The notes beneath the pieces were generated by a model. It ran no database searches and was not told the DNA's origin. It saw only the letters and a program-made list of their open reading frames with translations. 64,000 nucleotides of DNA from Sellimonas caecigallum. GTDB lineage: Bacteria; Bacillota; Clostridia; Lachnospirales; Lachnospiraceae. Positions within the stretch are counted from its first letter, which is position 1. Each line of letters starts with the position of its first letter. This document shows positions 43,975-52,790 of this stretch, piece after piece. The stretch is from positions 744,001-808,000 of the forward strand of contig NZ_CP173660.1 in NCBI RefSeq assembly GCF_045038405.1. The letters run 5' to 3'. A program made the position numbers and the translations under genes.

Positions 43975-44973
43975 ATGGAACAGAAATTTAGCATTATCTG
44001 CGACGGATCCTGCGATCTTCCGGAAGAGATCCTCCGCCAAAAGGACATTCGTATTGTTCATTTTCTCGTATCATTTAATGGTACAGACTATTTAAAAGAA
44101 GGAGCGGAACTAAAACTTCCAGATTTCTACCAGCGGATGGTGGACTTTCCTTGTGTCTACCCGAAGACGGCTGCACCTTCACCAGAAGATTTCTATCGCA
44201 TCTTCGAAGAAAAAGCCCGGCTTGGCCAGGATATTTTCTGTGTGTGCATTTCATCCAAATTAAGCTCTTGTATCCAGTCAGCCAAGATCGCGCGCGATAT
44301 GCTGTCTGAAACCTACCCGGACACCCAGGTTGTCGTTCTGGATTCCATGGCTGCCACTTTGATGCAGGGAATCTTCGTCCTTGTACTGTGCCGCCTGAGA
44401 GACAGCGGATTGTCCGTCCTTCAGGCCGAAGCATGCATGAAGAATCTGATTCCTTCTGCCCGGATCTTTTTTACTGTGGACACACTGGATCATCTGGAAC
44501 ACGGAGGGCGAATCGGAAAAGTAGCAAAGACTGCCGGCTCTCTCTTAAATGTAAAACCGCTGATCACATTCTATGATGGGGAAATTCATTCTGCCGGCAT
44601 CAAAAGGGGCCGCCGGTCATTGGAGTCACTCTGTGACCTTTGTATTCAGTATTTTAAAGACCACCAGTGCACTCCCAAGGAATGCAGTCTGATCATCGGA
44701 TACGGACATGAGAAGCAAGAAGGCCAGCTTTTGCATGACATGCTGCTCCAGAAACTATCTTCCTCTTTTGATCAGATTGATCCACTCCCTGTTTGTCAGA
44801 TCGGCGCGACTATCGGCGTCCACACCGGCCCGACTCCTATCGGGATTGGTGTAATAAAAAAGGCGGTTTTCGAAAACCGTCTCTCCAATAACGCAATCAG
44901 TACAGGCGGACGGAAAATACCCCTTTCCATCCGCCTACCTTTTTATGTTACTGCGCAGGGCAGACGACAATGA
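43975..44973 (+). CDS. DegV-family fatty-acid-binding protein with read-through C-terminal tail
   Basis: A 332-residue protein of the DegV (FakB-like) family, which binds a fatty acid and presents it to a kinase. The opening IICDGSCDLPEEIL, the SSKLSSCIQSAKIA segment and LDHLEHGGRIGKVAKTAGSLLNVKPLI are family hallmarks. The C-terminal lipid-pocket motif appears as IGVHTGPTPIGIGVIKK. DegV proteins normally end about there (residue 298); here 34 more residues follow before TGA. The tail is encoded by two inverted repeats, and the second resembles a complete terminator (44904-44943) that precedes the stop codon. A lost stop codon or a frameshift is likely. No fakA-type kinase gene is nearby. Confidence 0.87.
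   Translation: MEQKFSIICDGSCDLPEEILRQKDIRIVHFLVSFNGTDYLKEGAELKLPDFYQRMVDFPCVYPKTAAPSPEDFYRIFEEKARLGQDIFCVCISSKLSSCIQSAKIARDMLSETYPDTQVVVLDSMAATLMQGIFVLVLCRLRDSGLSVLQAEACMKNLIPSARIFFTVDTLDHLEHGGRIGKVAKTAGSLLNVKPLITFYDGEIHSAGIKRGRRSLESLCDLCIQYFKDHQCTPKECSLIIGYGHEKQEGQLLHDMLLQKLSSSFDQIDPLPVCQIGATIGVHTGPTPIGIGVIKKAVFENRLSNNAISTGGRKIPLSIRLPFYVTAQGRRQ
44904..44943 (+). terminator. Terminator lying inside the DegV reading frame
   Basis: AGGCGGACGGAAA (44904-44916) pairs with TTTCCATCCGCCT (44924-44936) with one mismatch, followed by ACCTTTTT. A smaller hairpin (ACGGTTTTCGAAAACCGT-like, 44863-44880) precedes it. The element is oriented for the DegV gene, yet its T-run ends 28 bp before that gene's stop codon. 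Confidence 0.75.
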
Positions 44974-45430
44974 TCCTCTGCGGAGATGTCTGCGGAGGAA
45001 TGCTGAATGTCGTGGCCGTATAGTATACAAGGAGATCCGAATTCCCCGGATCACAGAGGAATCGTTGTCCGTTGATCGTCTCGATGTTCGTTCCCGGGGA
45101 AATATTAAGGCGAAGAGAGTTGTCTTCCGCGGTCAGTGTCTCGTCAAAATAGCGAAGCGTTACTTCCTGGTTTCTCCGAAGGAGAGTGATAATCTCAGCC
45201 TGGTACTGCGGAGGATAGATAGCCGGAACCGGAAGATTGCTGTCATAGAAAGCCGCTACGCGCATCCCCGGGCGCAGCCTTACGCAGTCCACGACCATCG
45301 TATCCTGGGATACTGCCATATTTACTGTCCCGTTTTGTGTCATGATCGATACGATCAGCGTACAGCACGAGGATCCGTTTCGAATATTCTGGATGATCCC
45401 TGTCACTTTTTGATAGGAAACAAATGCCAT
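44948..45430 (-). CDS. Conserved hypothetical protein, 160 residues
   Basis: A soluble protein with no signal peptide or membrane helix. Composition is beta-rich with many V, I, T and P residues. Recognisable blocks are GSSCCTLIVSIMTQNGTVNMAVSQDTMVVD, LRPGMRVAAFYDSNLPVPAIYPPQYQAEII and FSIPPQTSPQRIIVVC. Proteins of this pattern occur widely in Clostridia as unnamed small proteins, and I know of no assigned function. AAGGAT precedes the ATG. Its 3' end overlaps the DegV reading frame tail by 26 bp. It follows the DAO-Rieske gene by 43 bp on the same strand and may share its transcript. Confidence 0.75.
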   Translation of the reverse strand: MAFVSYQKVTGIIQNIRNGSSCCTLIVSIMTQNGTVNMAVSQDTMVVDCVRLRPGMRVAAFYDSNLPVPAIYPPQYQAEIITLLRRNQEVTLRYFDETLTAEDNSLRLNISPGTNIETINGQRFLCDPGNSDLLVYYTATTFSIPPQTSPQRIIVVCPAQ

Positions 45431-45473
45431 ATTCTGTATATCCTTTTTTTATTACCATATGAAAAGACAATGC

Positions 45474-46808
45474 TCATTGTGCATCTTTACAGCAGATCCC
45501 TTTCTGTGCGGGTCCTTCTTTTTTTCTGCCTTGCCGGTCAAAACGCGACCCATGACAAGGGCAGTCCCATGTCTGTTCATCCGGATTCCACACGAGTCGG
45601 CATCCAAGATGGGAACACCGGATCCCGCCTCGAAAGATGGGACTTACAAGCTGTTTGACCGCCGTCCCGGTGTCTTTTCCAACCGGACCGATCTCCCCGA
45701 CAGAAAATCGGGCCGGTGCAAAAGCATCCGCATATGGATTGGGCCTCTCACAGATCTGATCCCGCAAAATCATGGCGGCTGCCATGGAGGAAGTCATCCC
45801 CCACTTCTGAAATCCAGATGCTACATACCATCCCGGTTTCGAGGAAGCGTACGTACCGACAAACGGAATCTTATCAGCTGTCATACAGTCCTGGGCAGAC
45901 CAGGCCGCTTCCACGCGGCATCCCGGAAAAAATTGTTCTGCTGCCCTTTTCAGTTTCTCATATTTTCCGCCTTCCGCATTTTCTCCGGTTCGGTGGGCTT
46001 CTCCTCCAAACAGGATCCACTTTCCGTATTGTCGAAACGAGTAGCTTTTCTTTCCTGTTCCGATGTACATTCCATCGATCGTTCCTGCTCCGGAAATTGC
46101 AAGGACATAGGATCGTTCCTGGTGCATCCGCGCAAAATACATTCCCGGAAAATTCACAAATGGGAAGTGGGCTGCAAAAATGATGTGTTTTGCCGCAACA
46201 CTTCCTCCAGGTGTGATCACTTTATGGTCTTCCACTTCTTTTACCGGACTTTTCTCATAGATCGTGAGAGATCTTGCCAGAGCGTCTGCAAATTTCAACG
46301 GATGGAACTGTGCCTGGTCAGAAAACCGCACAGCGCTTTTGTGGGAAACTGGAAACGAGATATCTTTCACAAAAAAAGCCGGGGCGCCAAGCTGTCTTGA
46401 CACTTTTGCCTCCTCTTTCATTCGCTCTTCCTCCTGCCCGTAGACATAGGAATCTGTCTTTTCAAAATCGCAGGAGATTCCTTCCCCGGATATGATCCTT
46501 TCATACTCTTTGACTGCTGCCAGATTTGCCCGCACGTACTTTGCCGCTGTCTTAAACCCTTTTTCCCGCACAAAATCTGCCAGGATATCTCCGTGCTGGG
46601 CTGTAATCTTGGCCGTCGTATGCCCTGTCTGCCCGGATGCAATCCGATCTGCCTCCAGGACAACTGTCCGGATTCCTTCTCTTTGCAGCTGCCATGCCGT
46701 GAGAATCCCTGTCATTCCTGCTCCAATTACTACTGCTTCTGCCCGTATATCCCCGCAAAGCGGAGGTCTGCTTGCGATCTCATATGTCTGTTTCCAAATA
46801 GACTCCAT
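45474..46808 (-). CDS. FAD-dependent oxidoreductase (DAO family) with C-terminal Rieske domain
   Basis: A 444-residue soluble two-domain enzyme. The N-terminal DAO fold has the FAD motif VVIGAGMTGILTAWQLQREG and the GHTTAKITAQHGD segment characteristic of this subgroup. Residues about 375-430 form a Rieske [2Fe-2S] domain: CSHLGCRLVWNPDEQTWDCPCHGSRFD supplies the C-x-H and C-x-x-H ligands. Similar DAO-Rieske proteins occur in Bacillus (YhfW type) without a proven reaction; electron transfer from an unknown amine or reduced substrate to the cluster is inferred. The gene has its own upstream region with tandem operator-like repeats. GGGAGG precedes the ATG. Confidence 0.9.
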   Translation of the reverse strand: MESIWKQTYEIASRPPLCGDIRAEAVVIGAGMTGILTAWQLQREGIRTVVLEADRIASGQTGHTTAKITAQHGDILADFVREKGFKTAAKYVRANLAAVKEYERIISGEGISCDFEKTDSYVYGQEEERMKEEAKVSRQLGAPAFFVKDISFPVSHKSAVRFSDQAQFHPLKFADALARSLTIYEKSPVKEVEDHKVITPGGSVAAKHIIFAAHFPFVNFPGMYFARMHQERSYVLAISGAGTIDGMYIGTGKKSYSFRQYGKWILFGGEAHRTGENAEGGKYEKLKRAAEQFFPGCRVEAAWSAQDCMTADKIPFVGTYASSKPGWYVASGFQKWGMTSSMAAAMILRDQICERPNPYADAFAPARFSVGEIGPVGKDTGTAVKQLVSPIFRGGIRCSHLGCRLVWNPDEQTWDCPCHGSRFDRQGRKKEGPAQKGICCKDAQ

Positions 46809-46828
46809 AAATGCCTCCCAGATGATCT

Positions 46829-46857
46829 TATCTATAAGATATTTCTATCTATAAGAT
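46829..46857 (-). repeat. Tandem 12-bp operator-like repeats upstream of the DAO-Rieske gene
   Basis: TATCTATAAGAT occurs twice in direct orientation (46829-46840 and 46846-46857), 17 bp apart. The first copy with its left flank makes the inverted repeat ATCTTA-4-TAAGAT (46825-46840). They lie 20-50 bp upstream of the start codon, where they would overlap the promoter and act as a regulator-binding region. The regulator is unknown. Confidence 0.6.
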
Positions 46858-46894
46858 TTCCCTCCTGGGCTTCTTTATACATTCCCGCGGCATA

Positions 46895-49687
46895 CTAGCC
46901 GATCACAACTTCCGCCTTGCTTGTTCCTGTTTTGTCTTTCGTCACAACAATCTTTTTTTCGACCCGATTTTTCAACGCTGCCACATGGGAAATGATACCC
47001 ACAAGCTTATCCCCCCGGCTGATGGACACAAGGGCCTTTACCGCTTTTTCAAGTGCTTCATCGTCCAAAGTTCCGAATCCTTCGTCCACAAACATAGCCT
47101 CCAGTCGGATGCCGCCAGACATCGCCTGAATCTCGTCGGAGAGCCCAAGCGCCAGGGAAAGGGACGCCTGGAAGGATTCCCCTCCGGAGAGAGAATGAAT
47201 GCTGCGCTCCGTGCCATTATAGTGATCGATTACATTGATCTCCAACCCGCTCTGGCTTCGTCTGTCAGCCGCCGTCCGTTTTCTCGTCATCTCATACTGT
47301 CCGTCAGTCATGACAAGCAGCCTTCTGTTGGCACGCAAAAGAATTCTGTCAAAATATGCAGTCTGGACATATGTCTCCAGCATGATCTTCTCTTTCCCCG
47401 CCAAAGTTCCGTTTACCGTATCGGAGAGACTGCCTGCAATCCGGTAAGACTCTTCCGCTTTTTTTTGCTTCTGGCAAAGTCTTCTGATTTCCTGCACTGC
47501 TCTCTTATTTGTCCTTAATATTGGAAGAAGATGGTCTTTTTCTTTCAGACAGACTGCCTTCTCTTCCAGAGCTTTTTTCCTTTCCAACTCCATCTCTTCT
47601 TTTCTTCGTATCAGCGCACTCTCCTGGCTTCCTTTTTCTTCCTGCTGTTCTTTCCACACCCGGATGGCAGAACGGCAAGCTGCGATTTCGTTCTCCAGTG
47701 TCCGGAAATCTGCTCTGGCTGTCTCCAGCCTGATCTCCATCTGCTCTTTTCTTTCTTCCATCCCGGCGATAACCTGTCTCGCCTCTTCATAGGAAGAGTA
47801 AAGAAGCTTTTTCCGATCTGCCTCCAGTTTTTCTTCCATCGATTTCCGATCTGCTGTGCACTGCGCAATCCTCTTTTCCAAAAACAGGATCTCCTCCTGA
47901 TCTTTCTCCGCAGTCTCTTCCAATCTCTTCTTCTGAGTTTCCAGTTCTTTCTTTCTCTCCCGAAATGATATCAGCTGTTCCTCTTCACTTTTGAGTTTTT
48001 TCCGCTTTTCCTCCAGCCTGATCCCTTCTGTCTTCATCATTGTATAAGCTTCCTGAAGACCTTTTATCTCCTGCGTCCAAAGCATATTGGCCTGTTCTTT
48101 CAGATTCCGCCCGGTTGTCTCCTGCTGCCCTTTTGCTTCGCCTGCCAGCCTGCTTTGTTCCGCCTCTTTTTTCTGTATTTTTGAAAGCTTCTCTTTTTCT
48201 TCTTTCAGCTTTTTCTCGTCCGGAATGTGGAGAGGACGCTTCGCCTTCTTCGGATGCACTTTTGCTCCGCAGACAGGGCATGGTTCTCCTTCTGAAAGCT
48301 GTTCGGCCAGGATTCCTGCCTGTCCATCCAGAAAGGCGCGTTCCATGGCAAGGCAGGACTCCTGTACAGCCTGGCTTTGCTCCCGTATATGAAGATACCG
48401 TTCCTGTTCCTGCTTCAGACGTCTCACTGCATCCTGGTACTGTCTGCACACTTCACGAAAAGCGATCAGTTTCCCGTACCGCTCTTCCAGTCTCTGGCTT
48501 TCCTCCGCCAAACTCTTCCATCGCTCTTCCGACACAGGAAATTCAGAAAGTTCTTTTCTCACTTTTTCAAGTGTCTGCTTCCTGATTTTATATTCCCCTT
48601 GTTTTTTCTCCAGAAGCATGGCCGTCTTTGATTCTTCACGGCGCTTTTCCTCCAGTTGTTTCTCTGTCTTGGCAGCCTCTTTGTATTTTTCCAGCTGTTC
48701 TTTCTCCCTTACGATCCTCTCCTTTAAATCCTCCGTCCCTTTTGCCTCTTCTTCCGCCTTATCCCGTACTTTTTTCTTTTCTTCTTCCTGCGAAAGCAAG
48801 TTCAGCAGCTTTTCTTCTTCTTTTTTCTCCCCTTTTTTGGCAAGAAGCTCTTGCTCTGTCTTTTGGACCTTCTGCCCGGAATGCTCTGCCCGTCCTTCTG
48901 CCTGCCGGATCGTTTCATCCAACTTTTTCATCTTTCCTTCGATCTTTTCCTCAATCTCCTCCGCTGCCGAAATCCATTCCTCTGCATGAGGACTTAAGAG
49001 TGCCTCTTCCCAGCGTTTCTTTTCCTCCGTCATTTCTTCCGGACAGCAGATTTCTTCCGCGTAATGCCGGATGTCACGATCGAGCAATTCGTACTCTTTT
49101 TTTACGGCAGATGCCTTTTCCCTGATTTTTTCCTGAAAAATCTGGTATGGCTTTGTGTGGAACAACATCCGGAAGATCCTGCTTTTTTCTTCCGTCGAAG
49201 ACATCAAAAGCTTCTGAAACTCCCCCTGCGCCAGCATGGCGATCTGGGTAAACTGTTCTCGGCGAAGTCCAAGGATTTCCTCACATTTTTCCGTTACCGC
49301 CCTGGCTCCGGTTACGACCGTTCCGTCCGGGAGCGTCAAAATGGCATCTGCCTTCTGTGTGATGAATCCTTCTCCTCTCTTCTTTTTTCTTACGTATTCA
49401 GGATTTCTCCTTACCCGGTACACTTCTTTTCCTACTGAAAAGGTAAAATCCACATACGTCTCCTCCCCTTCGCCCGCATACTTGCTTTGAAGCATATCAG
49501 ATTTTCTGTAATTTCCGCTGGGCTCTCCATAGAGAGCAAACGTGATGGCGTCAAACAATGTCGTCTTGCCGGCTCCTGTGTCGCCGGTTATGACGTAAAT
49601 CCCTTTTGACCCAAGTTTGTAAAATGGAATCTCCTGCCTTCCGGCATAGGGGCCAAAAGCGGACAGTATCAGGTTTTCCGGTCTCAT
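46895..49687 (-). CDS. sbcC: Nuclease SbcCD subunit C (SMC-like ATPase)
   Basis: A 930-residue DNA-repair ATPase. The N-terminal half-site has LSAFGPYAG and Walker A ITGDTGAGKTTLFDAI. Long coiled coils (about 180-450 and 490-740) flank the zinc hook Cys470-Pro-Val-Cys473. The C-terminal half has the signature SLSGGESFQASLSLALGLSD and Walker B LEAMFVDEGFGTLDD. With SbcD it opens and cuts hairpin and protein-blocked DNA ends. Length is somewhat shorter than the roughly 1050 residues of E. coli SbcC because the coils are shorter. The start overlaps the sbcD stop by four bases. It is the last gene of the operon. Confidence 0.96.
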   Translation of the reverse strand: MRPENLILSAFGPYAGRQEIPFYKLGSKGIYVITGDTGAGKTTLFDAITFALYGEPSGNYRKSDMLQSKYAGEGEETYVDFTFSVGKEVYRVRRNPEYVRKKKRGEGFITQKADAILTLPDGTVVTGARAVTEKCEEILGLRREQFTQIAMLAQGEFQKLLMSSTEEKSRIFRMLFHTKPYQIFQEKIREKASAVKKEYELLDRDIRHYAEEICCPEEMTEEKKRWEEALLSPHAEEWISAAEEIEEKIEGKMKKLDETIRQAEGRAEHSGQKVQKTEQELLAKKGEKKEEEKLLNLLSQEEEKKKVRDKAEEEAKGTEDLKERIVREKEQLEKYKEAAKTEKQLEEKRREESKTAMLLEKKQGEYKIRKQTLEKVRKELSEFPVSEERWKSLAEESQRLEERYGKLIAFREVCRQYQDAVRRLKQEQERYLHIREQSQAVQESCLAMERAFLDGQAGILAEQLSEGEPCPVCGAKVHPKKAKRPLHIPDEKKLKEEKEKLSKIQKKEAEQSRLAGEAKGQQETTGRNLKEQANMLWTQEIKGLQEAYTMMKTEGIRLEEKRKKLKSEEEQLISFRERKKELETQKKRLEETAEKDQEEILFLEKRIAQCTADRKSMEEKLEADRKKLLYSSYEEARQVIAGMEERKEQMEIRLETARADFRTLENEIAACRSAIRVWKEQQEEKGSQESALIRRKEEMELERKKALEEKAVCLKEKDHLLPILRTNKRAVQEIRRLCQKQKKAEESYRIAGSLSDTVNGTLAGKEKIMLETYVQTAYFDRILLRANRRLLVMTDGQYEMTRKRTAADRRSQSGLEINVIDHYNGTERSIHSLSGGESFQASLSLALGLSDEIQAMSGGIRLEAMFVDEGFGTLDDEALEKAVKALVSISRGDKLVGIISHVAALKNRVEKKIVVTKDKTGTSKAEVVIG

Positions 49688-50814
49688 TTACTTCCCTCCC
49701 AGATTTCTTCCATCATTTCCAACACCAGTTTTCTCTGCTTTTCCGATAAGGGCTGTCCGTTCTGCATCTCATAGAATTCCTCCAAAAGTTCTTCCGGACT
49801 TTTTCTCTCCATCTCTTTGGCTGCCTCAAATTCCGACTGGCTCCTTGCCCTGTCATTGTCATAATCCATCTTCATCATATTCGGATAGATCAGCCTGAGC
49901 TTTGAAAGCGCGTCCAGCACATCTTCCGGATCTGTCAGCGTGATATGGTAATAAGCTTCCGGATCCAGGTTTTCATAAAAGCTTTTTGCTGTCAGTTCCA
50001 TGTAAGTGCCTCGGATCTCCACAAGATCCCTTTTAGGGATCAGGGGAATCGTCTCTATCTTTGTGTTCCCTTTCTCCCGGATATCCAAAATGGTCACGGA
50101 TTTTTTGTCCCTGATTTCCGAAAAAGAATATTTAAGAGGAGTCCCGCAATATCGGATCTTCTCCTTTCCGACACTTTGCGGACGATGAAGGTGTCCAAGC
50201 GCCACATAATCAAACTCATCGAACACGGAAGCGTCCACCTGATCCAGTCCTCCGATGGAAAGCTCTTCTGACTCACATGTCTTTGCTCCTGTGACAAACT
50301 GATGTGCGATCAGGATATTTCTCTCTTCGGGATCCATCTTTTGCGTCCCGAGAGCGATACGCACCGCGTCCGTGTACGTCTCCGGATCCTCCCCCGGGCA
50401 TGCCGCTTTTACGTAAGCCGGCTTTAGAAAAGGCATCATCCAGATATGCAGAGGTCCGAATTCATCCTGCACGGTAATTTTTTCGCACAGCGTCTCCCCG
50501 GCCGTGTACACACCGCTTTTCCGAAAAAGAGCTGCCCCGAAAGCCAGCCTGTCCTGGGAATCATGATTCCCGCTTATAAAAAAAACCGGAATGCTCCGGT
50601 TTACCATACTGTTCAGGAATTGATCCAGAAGCCTTACCGCCTCCGCCGGCGGCACCGGCTTATCGTATACGTCTCCTGCGATCAGGATCCCTTCTGCTTT
50701 TTCCTGATCTGCGATATCTATGATTTTTTTCAAAATATCCTTCTGATCTTCCAGCATGGAGTATTCATTGACTCTTTTGCCCAGATGCAAATCGGATATG
50801 TGCAGCAGTCTCAT
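49684..50814 (-). CDS. sbcD: Nuclease SbcCD subunit D (Mre11-like)
   Basis: A 376-residue metallophosphoesterase nuclease. Metal-binding motifs are in order: HISDLHLGK, IAGDVYDKP, ISGNHDSQDRL, ILIAHQFVTG and ALGHLHRPQ. The C-terminal helices (about 330-376) bind SbcC. Its stop and the sbcC start overlap, ensuring balanced synthesis of the complex. It lies 24 bp after btuR. Confidence 0.97.
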   Translation of the reverse strand: MRLLHISDLHLGKRVNEYSMLEDQKDILKKIIDIADQEKAEGILIAGDVYDKPVPPAEAVRLLDQFLNSMVNRSIPVFFISGNHDSQDRLAFGAALFRKSGVYTAGETLCEKITVQDEFGPLHIWMMPFLKPAYVKAACPGEDPETYTDAVRIALGTQKMDPEERNILIAHQFVTGAKTCESEELSIGGLDQVDASVFDEFDYVALGHLHRPQSVGKEKIRYCGTPLKYSFSEIRDKKSVTILDIREKGNTKIETIPLIPKRDLVEIRGTYMELTAKSFYENLDPEAYYHITLTDPEDVLDALSKLRLIYPNMMKMDYDNDRARSQSEFEAAKEMERKSPEELLEEFYEMQNGQPLSEKQRKLVLEMMEEIWEGSK

Positions 50815-50838
50815 ACTCTTCCTCCTTCTTGTTCCCGA

Positions 50839-51369
50839 CTAAAATTCGATCCCTTCCCTGGCAGGGACTCCTTTTTCAAAAGGATGCCTCACTGCACGGA
50901 TCTCAGAGATATAATCTGCCTGAGATAGAATCGCTTCGTCGGGATCTCTCCCCGTCATGACGACTTCCAGGTGTTCCGGTTTCTCTTTCAGAAAACGTAC
51001 TACCTCTTCTCTAGGCACAAGCCCGTATCCGTACGCGGCCATCAGCTCATCCATGACAAGAAGATCGTATGCCCCGGATACCGCTTTCTTTTGGATGACT
51101 TCCCATGCATCATGGTACGCTTTTTTAAGCTCCTCTTTCTCTTCATCCTTTAACGTCCAGTAAAATCCTTTCGTATCCGGCATCTTCATCCTCTCCACCT
51201 CAGGGATGGCATCCAGGACAAAAAGTTCTCCGGAGTCTTCTTTTTTTAAAAAACGAACAAGCAGCGTCCGCTTTCCACGCCCGGAAGCCCGGACAATCAG
51301 TCCGATGGCCGCGGTCGTCTTCCCTTTTCCATCTCCGCAATAGATATGGATTCGTCCTTTTTCTGTCAT
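50839..51369 (-). CDS. cobO: Cob(I)yrinic acid a,c-diamide adenosyltransferase (CobO/BtuR type)
   Basis: A 176-residue enzyme that adenosylates corrinoids. P-loop GDGKGKTTAAIGLIVRASGRGKR starts near residue 12, followed by VRFLKK and the VMDELMAAYGYGLV segment. MTGRDP in the C-terminal third is also characteristic. I start it at 51369, five bases beyond the stop of the upstream gene, with a GGAAG site. It completes corrinoid activation and thus complements the cobalamin genes 7 kb away, though it sits in a mixed operon with a DUF6483-like gene and sbcDC. Confidence 0.93.
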   Translation of the reverse strand: MTEKGRIHIYCGDGKGKTTAAIGLIVRASGRGKRTLLVRFLKKEDSGELFVLDAIPEVERMKMPDTKGFYWTLKDEEKEELKKAYHDAWEVIQKKAVSGAYDLLVMDELMAAYGYGLVPREEVVRFLKEKPEHLEVVMTGRDPDEAILSQADYISEIRAVRHPFEKGVPAREGIEF

Positions 51370-51373
51370 CTTC

Positions 51374-51760
51374 CTAAGCCCCCGCACTGATCTCAAGTCC
51401 GCTGACGCCAAAATCTGCCCCCAGGTTTTCGATGCCTTCGCTTACTTCCTCCCGTGAAAATCCATGTTCTTCCAGATAGTCCGCATCAAACCTTGCCAGA
51501 TGCAGATAGAAGCAAAGCGCCATCTCAAACATCCGGAAATCCCCTTCTTCGAGACTTTCCAGAAGCTCATTCTCCGCCTGATTGATCTCTCCTTTGTCTG
51601 CAAGCGCCAAAATTCTCCGATACAGACGGTCCACATCGTTGTCCATCTCTTCATATGGAGGAAGCTCGTAAGATGCTTCCTCCTTTCCAAGGATCAGCTT
51701 CGCCAGAAAGCGTCCCTGATCTTCCAGTCGTCTCACATTAAAATCCTGTTTTAATCCCAT
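51374..51760 (-). CDS. Small helical protein, DUF6483-like
   Basis: A 128-residue acidic, largely alpha-helical protein (DFNVRRLEDQGRFLAKLILGKEEASYELPP, then repeated helices rich in Leu and Glu). The layout, an N-terminal D-x-x-x-R segment near ILGK followed by TPR-like helices, resembles the family I know as DUF6483; I am moderately sure of that name and no function is established. It lies 22 bp after the CPBP protease gene and its stop is five bases before btuR, so it is in the same operon. Confidence 0.7.
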   Translation of the reverse strand: MGLKQDFNVRRLEDQGRFLAKLILGKEEASYELPPYEEMDNDVDRLYRRILALADKGEINQAENELLESLEEGDFRMFEMALCFYLHLARFDADYLEEHGFSREEVSEGIENLGADFGVSGLEISAGA

Positions 51761-51782
51761 GTTTCCTCTGTCCTTCTATCTT

Positions 51783-52772
51783 TTAATGATGATACCGCAT
51801 CATGTACCCCAGTCCCTGAGCTGCTGCCGATCCCACGATGGAAGCAATTCCAAGGAAAAACAGTACCGCCGATGCAATGATCAGAATATACAAATGCCGT
51901 TTTCTTTTTCCGGAAAAGATCTTTCCTTCATATCCCGGTCTTCCTCTGTGCAGCAGAAAGTTGCCGATATAGATGAAAAATAGACCAATCCCGCTTCCTG
52001 CAATGTAAACTCCTACCGATGCAAACGAAATCCCATAATCTGCCGAAGCGCCATAGATGGCAGCATCGTAGGAACTGTTGGAGGCAAAGTATATAATCCT
52101 CCAGACAAACTGAAGCGCAAATGTCATCAGGAGCGGCAGAAGATTATTGATGGCATGGAAAAACATCGCGTATACCATATTGCCCGTCTCTGCCAAAATG
52201 TATGCCATGGCAATCCCCAGAATCGCTGTCGGAAAGAATCTCCAGATACTTCCGTGGAAAGCTCCGAAAATACACCCTGTGAGAATGATCGGAATCCATT
52301 TATTTCCTCTCCCAAGAGGCCAGAAGCTGTTGAATACCACTCCCCGGAATACCGCTTCCTCACAGAATGCCGGCATGACTGCTACGATGACTACCGCCAC
52401 CAGCGCCGGAACTCCCATAAAGGTATAAGACAATCCCATACTTGTTCCAAGCATTTCTGCCGGGAAGAAATATGTGATAAGCATCGTCAGCGCAAGCGTG
52501 AGGATCAGGACACCCATCCATAAAAGAAAGGTTCCGAACATCCCGTAAAAGGTCGGTTTTCTGATGGGAAACACACTCCGGAAATCCCCCTGAAAGATCC
52601 ATGTACAGCCCACTGCCACTAAAAGCAGCAGAAGTTCACTCACAAGAGTGCCATAAAGCCCCATATGCTCCCCAAGAGCCGGCCCGATCAAAAAGACACA
52701 GACCGCCGACAGGCCAAGCACAATGACGCCATGCCACGGTTTCAAAGGTTTCGTTTGTCTGTTCATTCGCAT
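51783..52772 (-). CDS. CPBP-family intramembrane metalloprotease (CAAX protease-like)
   Basis: A 329-residue membrane protein with about eight helices. The active-site motifs are CEEAVFRGVVFNSF (EExxxR), FHGSIWRFFP, and FFHAINNLLP (Hxx(A)xN), which together bind the metal. Bacterial CPBP proteins process or mature peptides and often give self-immunity to bacteriocins. No peptide precursor gene is visible nearby. The tail after the last helix contains a histidine-rich end (RYHH). Two starts three codons apart are possible (ATGCGAATG) with AAGGAG upstream. Confidence 0.87.
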   Translation of the reverse strand: MRMNRQTKPLKPWHGVIVLGLSAVCVFLIGPALGEHMGLYGTLVSELLLLLVAVGCTWIFQGDFRSVFPIRKPTFYGMFGTFLLWMGVLILTLALTMLITYFFPAEMLGTSMGLSYTFMGVPALVAVVIVAVMPAFCEEAVFRGVVFNSFWPLGRGNKWIPIILTGCIFGAFHGSIWRFFPTAILGIAMAYILAETGNMVYAMFFHAINNLLPLLMTFALQFVWRIIYFASNSSYDAAIYGASADYGISFASVGVYIAGSGIGLFFIYIGNFLLHRGRPGYEGKIFSGKRKRHLYILIIASAVLFFLGIASIVGSAAAQGLGYMMRYHH

Positions 52773-52790
52773 CGTCTCCTTCCAGTTGAA

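Noticed and set aside
51783..52772. Bacteriocin immunity system around the CPBP protease
   Set aside because: No leader-peptide precursor, transporter or modifying enzyme gene lies nearby; its neighbours are serine dehydratase, btuR and sbcDC genes.
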